From Candidatus Nomurabacteria bacterium (lineage in GTDB: Bacteria; Patescibacteriota; Minisyncoccia; Phycocordibacterales; SBAW01): 14,399 bases of DNA. The notes under the pieces are model-generated. The model did no database searches. It was given only the letters and a program-made list of their open reading frames with translations, and was not told where the DNA came from. The stretch covers positions 1-14,399 of the forward strand of contig CALQZN010000017.1 in the NCBI GenBank assembly GCA_943349675.1. Direction: 5' to 3'. The position numbers and the translations under genes are program-made. Positions 6,493-13,110 of the stretch are shown piece by piece (the first letter of the stretch is position 1; every line of letters starts with the position of its first letter).

Positions 6493-6798
6493 CTACTTCT
6501 TCTTAGCGTCCCCTGCGCCCAAGATCTGGGCCAATGCCGTGTCGCCAGCCACACTCTTGGGCGCATCATCCTGAAGATAGATGGTAGCGCCACCCTTTGC
6601 GATGCGGAGCACGATCTTGCCTTCGTCGGCAAGTGCTTTCGTCGCCTCCACCGGATCTCTGTCGAAGTACTGACGGAAGGCCTCGTTGAATCCACTGAAT
6701 ACGGTGTGGATTCCTTTGTATCCGTCCTTCCTCAAGGCGCTTATGGCCTGGAGGGTGAATTCCTCGTGCGTCAACTTGACTGCTGCTGGCTTGGCCAT
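6493..6798 (-). CDS. Unrecognised 101-aa protein, winged-helix-like (third gene of cassette)
   Basis: I do not recognise this family. The start is ATG 6798, with AAGGAG (6808-6813) 9 bases upstream. The sequence shows a helix HEEFTLQAISALRKDG (11-26), a compact core YKGIHTVFSGFNEAFRQYFD (27-46), a helix PVEATKALADEGK (49-61) and a beta hairpin IVLRIAKGGATIYLQDD (62-78), then a short tail ending in three lysines. Helices followed by a charged two-stranded wing suggest a winged-helix nucleic-acid-binding fold; this is inference from shape only. Lys codons are 9 AAG to 2 AAA and all Phe codons are TTC, unlike alaS and ung nearby, where AAA and TTT prevail. It is the last gene of the cassette, 34 bases after the 78-aa gene, followed by a strong terminator. 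Confidence 0.85.
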   Translation of the reverse strand: MAKPAAVKLTHEEFTLQAISALRKDGYKGIHTVFSGFNEAFRQYFDRDPVEATKALADEGKIVLRIAKGGATIYLQDDAPKSVAGDTALAQILGAGDAKKK

Positions 6799-6807
6799 GG
6801 CGGCCTG

Positions 6808-6813
6808 CTCCTT
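6808..6813 (-). promoter_or_regulatory. Shine-Dalgarno site of the 101-aa gene
   Basis: AAGGAG, 9 bases before ATG 6798. Notable because most genes in the window have no such site. Confidence 0.75.
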
Positions 6814-6832
6814 GCTTACTGCTGATTGCTTA

Positions 6833-7069
6833 TTACTGTTCGTCCGCGGGTTGGAACAACCGCGCCGACGAGGCTCGCCACCCTGCCCGCTTTTTTTGAA
6901 GTTGGGACAGCATGACGATAGTCCCCGGCTCTGGCAGAGAGTCCCCTTGCCATACCGGTTGGTCCAACGAGAAGGTTATATTCCTCCCGTCTTCTTCAGC
7001 AAGCGCGACTGCGTACGGACCGTGCTTACCTCCGGGTAGTACTTTTTGTATCGTTGCGCGATATTCCAC
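6833..7069 (-). CDS. Unrecognised 78-aa beta-rich protein (second gene of cassette)
   Basis: I do not recognise a family. Start is GTG at 7069, fixed by AGGAGG at 7075-7080 five bases upstream; the site overlaps the TAG stop of the preceding gene, so the two are probably translationally coupled. The product opens MEYRATIQKVLPGGKHGPYAV and continues with alternating hydrophobic strands (ITFSLDQPVW, GTIVMLSQLQKKRAGWRASSARLF). Five or so short strands, a Gly-rich turn and Lys/Arg clusters would suit a small OB- or SH3-like barrel that binds RNA or DNA, but no signature proves it. GC and codon use match the rest of the cassette rather than the flanking genes. Confidence 0.82.
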   Translation of the reverse strand: MEYRATIQKVLPGGKHGPYAVALAEEDGRNITFSLDQPVWQGDSLPEPGTIVMLSQLQKKRAGWRASSARLFQPADEQ

Positions 7070-7074
7070 GGTTT

Positions 7075-7080
7075 CCTCCT
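7075..7080 (-). promoter_or_regulatory. Shine-Dalgarno site of the 78-aa gene, overlapping the upstream stop
   Basis: Perfect AGGAGG, 5 bases before GTG 7069. Its first two bases are the end of the TAG stop (7079-7081) of the 370-aa gene. It decides the GTG start. Confidence 0.85.
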
Positions 7081-8191
7081 ATTCCTTGAAAAGCATTTCG
7101 ACAGCGGCGTAGGCCGCTTCGTCATCCTTCACGGACCGGTCCTGCAACGCCGTCACAAGCGGCTGCATCTCTGCTACCACTTGCCCAAGCTCAACCTCAA
7201 GGGCACGTTGCTGGGCGATGATCTGAACCTGGCGAGCGTCGAGCTCGCAGAGCCTCGTGCGCTTAGCCTCAGCCGCTTCGACTCGCCGCGCAAATGCTGT
7301 CAGCTTGTCCAGCATAGTGTTGACAAGCATTGTTGGCGTTTCTGGCGAGGCTTCTTTCGGCTTTAGCTGCTCGACCCCCTTCTTGTCCTCCCCCAGAAGT
7401 TCATGTGCTTTTGTGGTGAGTTGGCGGTACGAGCTCCGGCTGATCATCAAAAGATCTTGCATAACCAAGCGCGTGAGTACTCCATAGGGTTCATTGTATT
7501 CAACCCGTCGCTTGACGTCGGAGTGTTCGACGGTAAAAAATCCAAATTCCTTCCGCAGAATCGCCACACAGTCTTTGGTGCTCAGCTCTCCTTGCTGGTT
7601 TGCCTGTGCCGCAATTTCCAGCAGAAACAGGCCGGTGTTATCAGTATTGTCGAAGAACTTGGTGGTGCAAGAGGGAGTTCGTGTCCAGGCGCGCCACGTC
7701 GGCTTGGTCTCCATCTCTGCTGTCGGTGCGACAACCTCTTCAGACTTCGCTTCAGTTGCCACCAGGGTTTCCCGAGGTTCGGCTTCTTGGGAGGAAGGTT
7801 CCTCGCCAAGAATTTTGCTCAGCACCGCGTCGATGTCCGGTGGTTTTGGCATTGATTTTTTGTCCTTTTCATCTGGAACACTGCGTGCCCCAAGCAAGCG
7901 TTTGTGTAGCTCATGCTTATCCAAGCCGTTGTGGCCGGAAAGCAGTACGCGTAGACCCTCCTTGTCACTGTTGTGCCAAGAAATGGGCACCCCGTTTTGT
8001 TGAGGGGTGTGCACATGAAACCCCTCTTTTGCCTGCAAATCTGTGAAGTTGTGCAGGATAGTAAGGCTCACAGAGCCCTCTAGTCCTGCCCGCGTACACA
8101 ATTCCTGCAGCTCTGGGAAGAACTGACTCCCTTGCCTAGGCAAGAGCCTCTTGTTCCCTCCAAAGTGGAGCACTGTTTCTTTATCAGCCAC
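7079..8191 (-). CDS. Unrecognised 370-aa protein with disordered linker and C-terminal coiled coil (first gene of cassette)
   Basis: I do not recognise this protein. GTG start at 8191, set by AGGAGG at 8197-8202 with 5-base spacing. Three parts can be seen. Residues 1-110 appear folded and His/Gly-rich (FTDLQAKEGFHVHTPQQNGV, then SWHNSDKEGLRVLLSGHNGL). Residues about 110-170 are a Glu/Pro/Ala/Lys-rich, probably disordered linker. Residues about 178-270 are mostly helical (NTGLFLLEIAAQANQQGELS, KDCVAILRKEFGFFTVEHSD, VLTRLVMQDLLMISRSSYRQ) and could be a winged-helix-type domain. Residues about 290-360 are long helices with heptad-like Leu/Val/Ala spacing (LDKLTAFARRVEAAEAKRTR, QQRALEVELGQVVAEMQPLV), a likely coiled coil. 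No signal peptide or membrane helix, so cytoplasmic. It is promoter-proximal. GC is about 58-63% in sampled lines, against about 43% in alaS and the M13 gene. Confidence 0.85.
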   Translation of the reverse strand: MADKETVLHFGGNKRLLPRQGSQFFPELQELCTRAGLEGSVSLTILHNFTDLQAKEGFHVHTPQQNGVPISWHNSDKEGLRVLLSGHNGLDKHELHKRLLGARSVPDEKDKKSMPKPPDIDAVLSKILGEEPSSQEAEPRETLVATEAKSEEVVAPTAEMETKPTWRAWTRTPSCTTKFFDNTDNTGLFLLEIAAQANQQGELSTKDCVAILRKEFGFFTVEHSDVKRRVEYNEPYGVLTRLVMQDLLMISRSSYRQLTTKAHELLGEDKKGVEQLKPKEASPETPTMLVNTMLDKLTAFARRVEAAEAKRTRLCELDARQVQIIAQQRALEVELGQVVAEMQPLVTALQDRSVKDDEAAYAAVEMLFKE

Positions 8192-8196
8192 CGCTT

Positions 8197-8202
8197 CCTC
8201 CT
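8197..8202 (-). promoter_or_regulatory. Shine-Dalgarno site of the 370-aa gene
   Basis: Perfect AGGAGG, 5 bases before GTG 8191. It decides this GTG start. Confidence 0.85.
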
Positions 8203-8217
8203 GCTGTTACTAAATTT

Positions 8218-8247
8218 ACTATACATATATTTAGAATATTTTGTCAA
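8218..8247 (-). promoter_or_regulatory. Sigma-70-type promoter of the three-gene cassette
   Basis: Perfect TTGACA (8242-8247), 18-base AT-rich spacer, TATAGT (8218-8223). The predicted start near 8211 gives a leader of about 20 bases holding the Shine-Dalgarno site. A small GCGC-AGA-GCGC inverted repeat (8248-8258) abuts the -35. The promoter lies in the 129-base divergent gap before the M13 gene, whose own promoter is unclear (a lone TATTAT at 8304-8309). Confidence 0.85.
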
Positions 8248-8320
8248 GCGCTCTGCGCATAAATTCAAGTTGTTTGTACCTATTACATACACACTATTTA
8301 AGGTATTATCGAACCTATAT

Positions 8321-10276
8321 ATGCAAAAAAAGGCGCCAAAAGGTTGGTGGGGGTTTGATACCAAGGGTATAGACATTACAGTGCGTCCACAAGACGATTT
8401 TTATACGTACGCTAACGGTGGATGGGTTAAAAAAGCCAAAATTCCGGCAGATGAGGCTCGTTGGGGCAGCTTTATAACCTTGCGTGTCGAGACTGAGCAC
8501 AAACTCAAGACAATTGTAGACGATCTTTTGGCGCACAAGGGCCACAAAAAAGGCACACCAGAGCAGTTGATTGCCGACTACTACCGTTCGGCTTTTGACA
8601 TAAAGCGCCGCAACTCGCTTGGCACTACCCCGCTATACAATTTGGTGCGTCGTATAGAAAAAATATCTTCGCAAAAAGAGCTCGTAGAGACTATCGCTCA
8701 CTTGCATAAAGTGGGTGTCTCTGGAGTGTGGAGTTTTTTTGTCGACCAAGACTCCAAAGACAGTAGTAACTACTTGCTGCACTTGTGGCAAGGCGGCTTG
8801 GGGCTGCCCGAGCGCGACTATTATCTAGAAAATAAGCCTGAGCAAAAGCGTGTCCGCGACGCCTATGTTGTGTACATAGCAAATTTGCTCAACATAGCTG
8901 GGTTTGCTCCTGCTGACATTATGCCTATACAAAAAGTAGTGTTGTATATTGAAACCCGTCTTGCACAAGCGTCGATGACAAAAGAAGACCTGCGCGACCC
9001 ACACAAGGTCTACCACAAAGTAGTGCCAAATGCTTTTTGGAAGTCGTACCTGTCTTTAATAGGCGCCCCAGCTGTTAAAAACATAATTGTTGGCCAACCA
9101 CAATTTTTTACAGAGGCACAAAAAATGCTTGCCAGTGTTCCACTTGCAGACTGGAAACTCTATCTTACATGGCACCTTGTCAACGACTTGGGGTGTAGTT
9201 TGACTGAAGAATTTACACAAGAGCAGTTTAATTTTTATTCGGGCGTACTCCATGGCGTCAAAAAGATGAAGCCTCTGTGGCGCCGAGCGCTAGGCTCAAC
9301 TAATGGGGCGCTCGGTGAGCCGCTCGGTAAGCTCTATGTTGAGCGTTATTTCCACAAAGAAGCAAAACGCAAAATTGACCATCTTGTAAGCGACCTGTTT
9401 GCCGTATACGCAGAGCGTATGCAACAGCTTGACTGGATGAGTGCTGCCACAAAACGCAAGGCTGTCACAAAACTACGCGCCATGAGTCGTAAAATTGGGT
9501 ACCCTACAAAATGGGATCTGTACAAAGGAGTAGAGATCTTCCCTGACGACTATTTTGGCAATGGGTTGCGTATACATACGCATGCCTACAAAAAAATGAT
9601 GCGTAAACTGACCAAAGGTGTTGACCGTAATGAGTGGTTTATGACTCCTCAAACAGTCAATGCGTACTGTAGTCAAACGCTTAACGATATCGTCTTCCCT
9701 GCTGCGATACTACAGTGGCCGTTTTTTGACCCCACTGCAGACATGGCTGTTAACTATGCTGGCATCGGCTCGGTAATAGGGCACGAAATGACGCATGCTT
9801 TTGACGACCAAGGAGCCAAGTTTGATCTCAAAGGTGACATGAAAAACTGGTGGACACCAAAAGACAAAAAAGAATTTGAGAAAAAAGGAAAGTTAGTTGT
9901 TGCGCAAGCCAATGCACATGAAGTGGTGGGTGGCATACATTTAAACGGCCAACTTACTTTAGGAGAGAATATTGCCGACTTGGGCGGCTTGGTTATTGCC
10001 TATGATGCGTATCAAAAATATTTGGCTCAAGCGGGCAGAAAAATTGTAGGCGGCCTGTCGCCTGAGATGCGGTTTTTCCTTGGGTTTGCCCAAATGGAGC
10101 GTGAAGTTGCACGAGAAGAAACGCTAAAAATGCGCGCCCTCACCGACCCGCACGCTGTGGCACCTTTTCGCATCAACGGACCTCTGGCAAATTTTGAGCC
10201 GTTTTATCAAACATTTGGACTTAAAAAAGGCGACAAGCTTTATCGTGACGCGTCCAAACGTGCTCAGATTTGGTAA
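8321..10276 (+). CDS. M13 family zinc metallopeptidase (neprilysin/PepO-like), apparently cytoplasmic
   Basis: M13 enzymes are oligopeptidases that cut short peptides on the amino side of hydrophobic residues. The ATG at 8321 gives 651 aa, beginning MQKKAPKGWWGFDTKGIDIT, then VRPQDDFYTYANGGWVKKAK, the classic M13 N-terminus. The catalytic domain shows VNAYCSQTLNDIVFPAAILQ with PFFDP, the zinc motif H488-E-M-T-H492, and ENIAD (E549, third zinc ligand; D553) followed by LGGL. The C-terminus ends in KRAQIW, keeping the final Trp but lacking the usual Cys near the end, as expected for an enzyme without disulphides. No signal peptide follows this start. The open frame extends upstream to 8132 with a hydrophobic stretch, but that overlaps the divergent gene and its promoter and is unlike the family. 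It converges on ung with a 20-base gap and no obvious terminator. It is the only plus-strand gene. Confidence 0.95.
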   Translation: MQKKAPKGWWGFDTKGIDITVRPQDDFYTYANGGWVKKAKIPADEARWGSFITLRVETEHKLKTIVDDLLAHKGHKKGTPEQLIADYYRSAFDIKRRNSLGTTPLYNLVRRIEKISSQKELVETIAHLHKVGVSGVWSFFVDQDSKDSSNYLLHLWQGGLGLPERDYYLENKPEQKRVRDAYVVYIANLLNIAGFAPADIMPIQKVVLYIETRLAQASMTKEDLRDPHKVYHKVVPNAFWKSYLSLIGAPAVKNIIVGQPQFFTEAQKMLASVPLADWKLYLTWHLVNDLGCSLTEEFTQEQFNFYSGVLHGVKKMKPLWRRALGSTNGALGEPLGKLYVERYFHKEAKRKIDHLVSDLFAVYAERMQQLDWMSAATKRKAVTKLRAMSRKIGYPTKWDLYKGVEIFPDDYFGNGLRIHTHAYKKMMRKLTKGVDRNEWFMTPQTVNAYCSQTLNDIVFPAAILQWPFFDPTADMAVNYAGIGSVIGHEMTHAFDDQGAKFDLKGDMKNWWTPKDKKEFEKKGKLVVAQANAHEVVGGIHLNGQLTLGENIADLGGLVIAYDAYQKYLAQAGRKIVGGLSPEMRFFLGFAQMEREVAREETLKMRALTDPHAVAPFRINGPLANFEPFYQTFGLKKGDKLYRDASKRAQIW

Positions 10277-10296
10277 TATGTACGGCGTTCGCCTCT

Positions 10297-10962
10297 CTAG
10301 AGCCAGTCAATTGGTTTTTTGCCGTGTGCAACTAAGTAATTGTTTGCTCGACTAAAGGGTTTTGAACCAAAAAAGCCACTGTATGCGGAAAATGGTGATG
10401 GGTGTGCCGCTTCAAGCACCAAATGTTTCTCGCGGTCGATATGTGCCCCTTTGTTTTTTGCATAGTTTCCCCACAAAATAAATACCAAATGTTCGCGCTC
10501 TTTTGAAAGCGCCTTAATTGCAGCGTCGGTAAATTCTTCCCACCCCTGACTCTGATGCGAACCAGCTACATTGGCACCAACAGTGAGTGTAGCGTTTAAA
10601 AGCAAGACTCCTTGCGTTGCCCACCGACTCAAATCTCCGTCTTTGTGTTTGACGGGACCAAGGTCACTTTCTATCTCTTTAAAAATATTTTGTAGCGATG
10701 GCGGCAAACGCACACCCTCTGTAACTGCAAAAGATAAGCCGTTCGCTTGCCCAGGCCCATGGTAGGGGTCTTGACCTAGTATAACCACCTCTACTTTATC
10801 GAAAGGGCAAAGGTCAAAAGCACGGAACATGTACGCAGGTGGTGGGTACACAGTTTCGTTTTTATATGCGTCTTTAACAAAAGTGACTAGCTTTTTGAAA
10901 TATGTTTTTTCAAACTCACCCTCCAGATGTTTTTTCCAGGATTGGTCTATTTTTATTTCCAT
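10297..10962 (-). CDS. ung: Uracil-DNA glycosylase, family 1
   Basis: Ung removes uracil from DNA to begin base-excision repair. The product is 221 aa, close to the usual 225-230. All family-1 motifs are present: GQDPYHGPGQANGLSF (63-78, water-activating D65 and H68), LLLNATLTV (uracil-contacting N123), and HPSPFSAYSGFFG (H187 catalytic, with the minor-groove intercalation loop). ATG 10962 has no Shine-Dalgarno site and starts 9 bases after the stop of the PD-(D/E)XK nuclease gene, so they are very probably cotranscribed. Codon use is AT-leaning (AAA, TTT), like most of the window. Its closeness to a nuclease gene suits a repair role for the pair. Confidence 0.97.
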   Translation of the reverse strand: MEIKIDQSWKKHLEGEFEKTYFKKLVTFVKDAYKNETVYPPPAYMFRAFDLCPFDKVEVVILGQDPYHGPGQANGLSFAVTEGVRLPPSLQNIFKEIESDLGPVKHKDGDLSRWATQGVLLLNATLTVGANVAGSHQSQGWEEFTDAAIKALSKEREHLVFILWGNYAKNKGAHIDREKHLVLEAAHPSPFSAYSGFFGSKPFSRANNYLVAHGKKPIDWL

Positions 10963-10971
10963 ATCAGGGAG

Positions 10972-11841
10972 TTAGAAGAGATGCCCTGTGGTTTCTTGCG
11001 GTAAGTTTTTTGCTATTTTGCGTACAGTAGGTGTTTGCTGCATAGGAGTTTGCTCTATCTGTGGTGCCTGAGGTGCACGGCCAGATGCTGCTGCAAGCGC
11101 CTTCCCTGCTGCCTCGCGGTAGCGACAAAAGTCGCAGTCAAGTGCTGGTGCAGGGATTTGATCACTGTCTAAACATGCTTTAAGTTCTAACAAAGTACCC
11201 TCTACCCAATCTGTTGACCCAACATAGGGAACAAGGGTTATCTCAAACTCAAGCTTTGCATCAAATGCCTCTCGGTCACGGCTTGCGTTGGCATATACCC
11301 AGTATCCCGTATCAGAGACTTCAAACCCATTCTGGCGAAACAACCACTGGTACACTTCGAGCTGGCGTTTGTACCCTCGATGCCAGTCTTCGTCGAGTGA
11401 CTCAATTTTACCGTTTTTGCTAGTTGCTTTGTAGTCAACAATAATAAGTTGACCTTTTTTGTCCTGCCATACATCATCTACGCCGCCACGCACAATAAGA
11501 CCAGTTGCGGGATGAGTATATTGAATGCCACGTTTGAGCGCGTCGCGCCACTCGTCCATACGTGGGTGCGCAAAAGGCACCGCGTCGACGCCGTACGCTG
11601 CAGCTAGTGGGTGCTGCGTGCCGTTTGCGCGGTGCGTGTCGAACTCTTTTTTGAGCAGCTCGTCGACCGCAGAGTTAAGGTTAAATGGAAATCCAGGTGG
11701 CCGCGCTACTCCCAATTTATTGTCGGTATAGAAGCATCGTGCACATTCTAAAAAGAGGTCGATTTTAGAACGAGACAGGCGCCATTTGGGCCCTCCATAG
11801 TTATAGTCAGGCTGTCTGTTTGTTTTATAATACTGACTCAT
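10972..11841 (-). CDS. PD-(D/E)XK superfamily nuclease, RecB/Cas4-like, with two CxxC pairs
   Basis: The product is 289 aa. RecB-type nucleases of this superfamily trim or resect DNA ends using one active-site triad. Residues RLSRSKIDLFLECARCFYTD (21-40) match the opening helix of that group. The active site is visible as GGVDDVW (D122), IIVDYKATS (D136 and K138) and the Q-x3-Y motif QLEVY (Q160, Y164). Two cysteine pairs, C33-x2-C36 and C236-x2-C239 (LDCDFCRY), sit either side of the nuclease core. In AddB and Cas4 similarly placed cysteines hold an iron-sulphur cluster, so a cluster or a zinc site is plausible here by analogy. The C-terminal 45 residues are Gln/Pro/Ala-rich and probably disordered. 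ATG 11841 lies 49 bases after mgtC; a lone TACAAT (11861-11866) could be a weak promoter. No cas genes are nearby, so repair is likelier than CRISPR adaptation. Confidence 0.88.
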   Translation of the reverse strand: MSQYYKTNRQPDYNYGGPKWRLSRSKIDLFLECARCFYTDNKLGVARPPGFPFNLNSAVDELLKKEFDTHRANGTQHPLAAAYGVDAVPFAHPRMDEWRDALKRGIQYTHPATGLIVRGGVDDVWQDKKGQLIIVDYKATSKNGKIESLDEDWHRGYKRQLEVYQWLFRQNGFEVSDTGYWVYANASRDREAFDAKLEFEITLVPYVGSTDWVEGTLLELKACLDSDQIPAPALDCDFCRYREAAGKALAAASGRAPQAPQIEQTPMQQTPTVRKIAKNLPQETTGHLF

Positions 11842-11890
11842 AGGTAAAAAGCATGACTCTATTGTACGCTAGATGGCAACAACAGAGAAA

Positions 11891-12379
11891 CTACTGTGCA
11901 TCAGTACCCCACGCACTACGTAGACGACGCTCTACTTTTGACAAGACAGTAAAAACGACGACAGCTAAGATGGTGGTTGCTACTGCAGTTACGTAGAATC
12001 CAAAACCACATGCCATACCAACCGCCGCAACTACCCAAATACCCGCTGCTGTAGTGAGTTCAGGCTGGTCACCACGGAAAGCTGCTAAACCGCTACCAAT
12101 AAAACCAATACCAATAACTATAGATCCTGCAATTTGGAGTGGATTAATCCCAGGAAAGGTTGCAAGTTGGAGGCTTGCAAGTGTGCCTACAATCACAAAC
12201 AAACAGGAACCAAGTGCAACCATAGAGTACGTGCGCATGCCCGCATGTTTGCCCGCAAGGGAGCGCTCTAACCCCAAACACACTCCTAAAATCACAGCAA
12301 CCAGGAGCCGCCATGTAAACTCCATTTCGATAGCTGTGAAGTTAAATGATGAACCAAAGTGTGTAAGGGATGTAAGCAT
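11891..12379 (-). CDS. MgtC/SapB family membrane protein
   Basis: MgtC-family proteins are small inner-membrane proteins linked in other bacteria to growth in low magnesium and to control of membrane ATP synthase; the specific role here is unknown. The product is 162 aa and very hydrophobic. The family fingerprint is clear: LLVAVILGVCLGLERSLAGK followed by HAGMRTYSMVALGSCLFVIV (25-64), GSIVIGIGFIGSGLAAF (85-101) and LTTAAGIWVVAAVGMACGFG (108-127). About five membrane segments can be drawn (about 23-38, 52-70, 80-100, 110-126, 128-147), then a short basic tail (KVERRLRSAW). It lacks the C-terminal soluble domain of the Salmonella MgtC type and is of the short SapB form. ATG 12379 follows the upstream stop by 10 bases with no Shine-Dalgarno site; M19 (12325) is an alternative start. 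Confidence 0.93.
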   Translation of the reverse strand: MLTSLTHFGSSFNFTAIEMEFTWRLLVAVILGVCLGLERSLAGKHAGMRTYSMVALGSCLFVIVGTLASLQLATFPGINPLQIAGSIVIGIGFIGSGLAAFRGDQPELTTAAGIWVVAAVGMACGFGFYVTAVATTILAVVVFTVLSKVERRLRSAWGTDAQ

Positions 12380-12389
12380 ATGCCAATTA

Positions 12390-13049
12390 TTAGCGTGTTT
12401 TAAACTCTACTAAAATCAAGTTCCCTTGTGTATCACGAAGCGCTGCATCCTTTTGCATAGAGTACATACTGTCGCCATCGTCGGTCGTTTGCCCAATAAA
12501 GTAGGTCTGTCTAGAGACGGTGCTACGCAATAGCGGTATCTTAGTGGTGATGATTGTTGGAGTCATATAGCCTGCACCAAGTACATTGCCAGGTTTGCCG
12601 TTGTTACTTTCGTAGACTACAACCCAGGCCGGCGCTGAAACTTCCTCGACACTTACCGACACTTCCGTACCGGCATCTTGCAGTGGTGACACGCCGAGCC
12701 CTTTAATACTACTTACAGTGACAGAATTAGACATTGTAGATGTTGGTGTAGTCCCTGTACGTACCGAAGTAGTGCTTGTAGTAGTTGCTGTACCAGTTTT
12801 GTCGCCATCTTTTTGACGCAAACCAACAATAAACAAAGCTGCGAGTACGCACACTACCCCCAGAGTGATCCACCATTTTTTCTTGCTGCCAGTTTGTGGT
12901 GTATGTGAAGGAGGGGTTGTTTTTTGCTCGTGTATTTTAGTTTGTGTTTGTGCTGCCACAGGCTGCGTCCACGATAACCCAGGTTTTGGTTGGTTAGACT
13001 GCTGACCATTCTGTTGATTCTGATTACTGCTGCGTGTCTCCATATACAT
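12390..13049 (-). CDS. Membrane-anchored protein with DUF7282-like C-terminal domain
   Basis: Starting at ATG 13049 (or ATG 13043, two codons on) gives about 219 aa and avoids overlapping the upstream gene. Residues 1-65 are Asn/Gln/Pro/Thr-rich and probably disordered. A basic KKK precedes a membrane helix WWITLGVVCVLAALFIVGL (about 69-87), then a Thr/Ser-rich linker. The C-terminal 90 residues (TEVSVSVEEVSAPAWVVVYE, NGKPGNVLGAGYM, YFIGQTTDDGDSMYSMQKDA, DTQGNLILVEF) match my memory of the DUF7282 domain, found in haloarchaeal and CPR surface proteins: alternating strands with WVVVY, PGxxLG and DDGD. The domain should face outward. Its function is not known to me. There is no Shine-Dalgarno site. 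A promoter candidate overlaps the end of the upstream gene (13083-13110). The mgtC gene follows after 10 bases. Confidence 0.78.
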   Translation of the reverse strand: MYMETRSSNQNQQNGQQSNQPKPGLSWTQPVAAQTQTKIHEQKTTPPSHTPQTGSKKKWWITLGVVCVLAALFIVGLRQKDGDKTGTATTTSTTSVRTGTTPTSTMSNSVTVSSIKGLGVSPLQDAGTEVSVSVEEVSAPAWVVVYESNNGKPGNVLGAGYMTPTIITTKIPLLRSTVSRQTYFIGQTTDDGDSMYSMQKDAALRDTQGNLILVEFKTR

Positions 13050-13082
13050 GTCGTTAAAAAGTAATACAAACGTTACCAGCCG

Positions 13083-13110
13083 ATTATATATCTTTCCCTG
13101 GGACACACAA
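13083..13110 (-). promoter_or_regulatory. Candidate promoter of the DUF7282-like gene
   Basis: TTGTGT (13105-13110), 16-base spacer, and a perfect TATAAT (13083-13088) that overlaps the TAA stop of the upstream nuclease gene. The predicted start near 13076 would leave a leader of about 27 bases. The -35 is only moderate. Confidence 0.4.

Noticed and set aside
8132..8320. Upstream extension of the M13 peptidase frame encoding a hydrophobic stretch
   Set aside because: It overlaps the start, Shine-Dalgarno site and promoter of the divergent 370-aa gene, and the family N-terminus begins near ATG 8321.
9305..9330. Tandem CGCTCGGT in the M13 gene
   Set aside because: It encodes GALGEPLG, a normal M13 motif; the nucleotide repeat follows from the protein repeat.
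10277..10296. Possible terminator (GGCGTTCGCC) between the convergent M13 and ung genes
   Set aside because: The stem is only 3-4 bp and there is no T-run in either direction.
10972..11841. CRISPR-associated Cas4
   Set aside because: The fold is related, but no CRISPR array or other cas gene is in the window and the cysteine pattern differs from Cas4.
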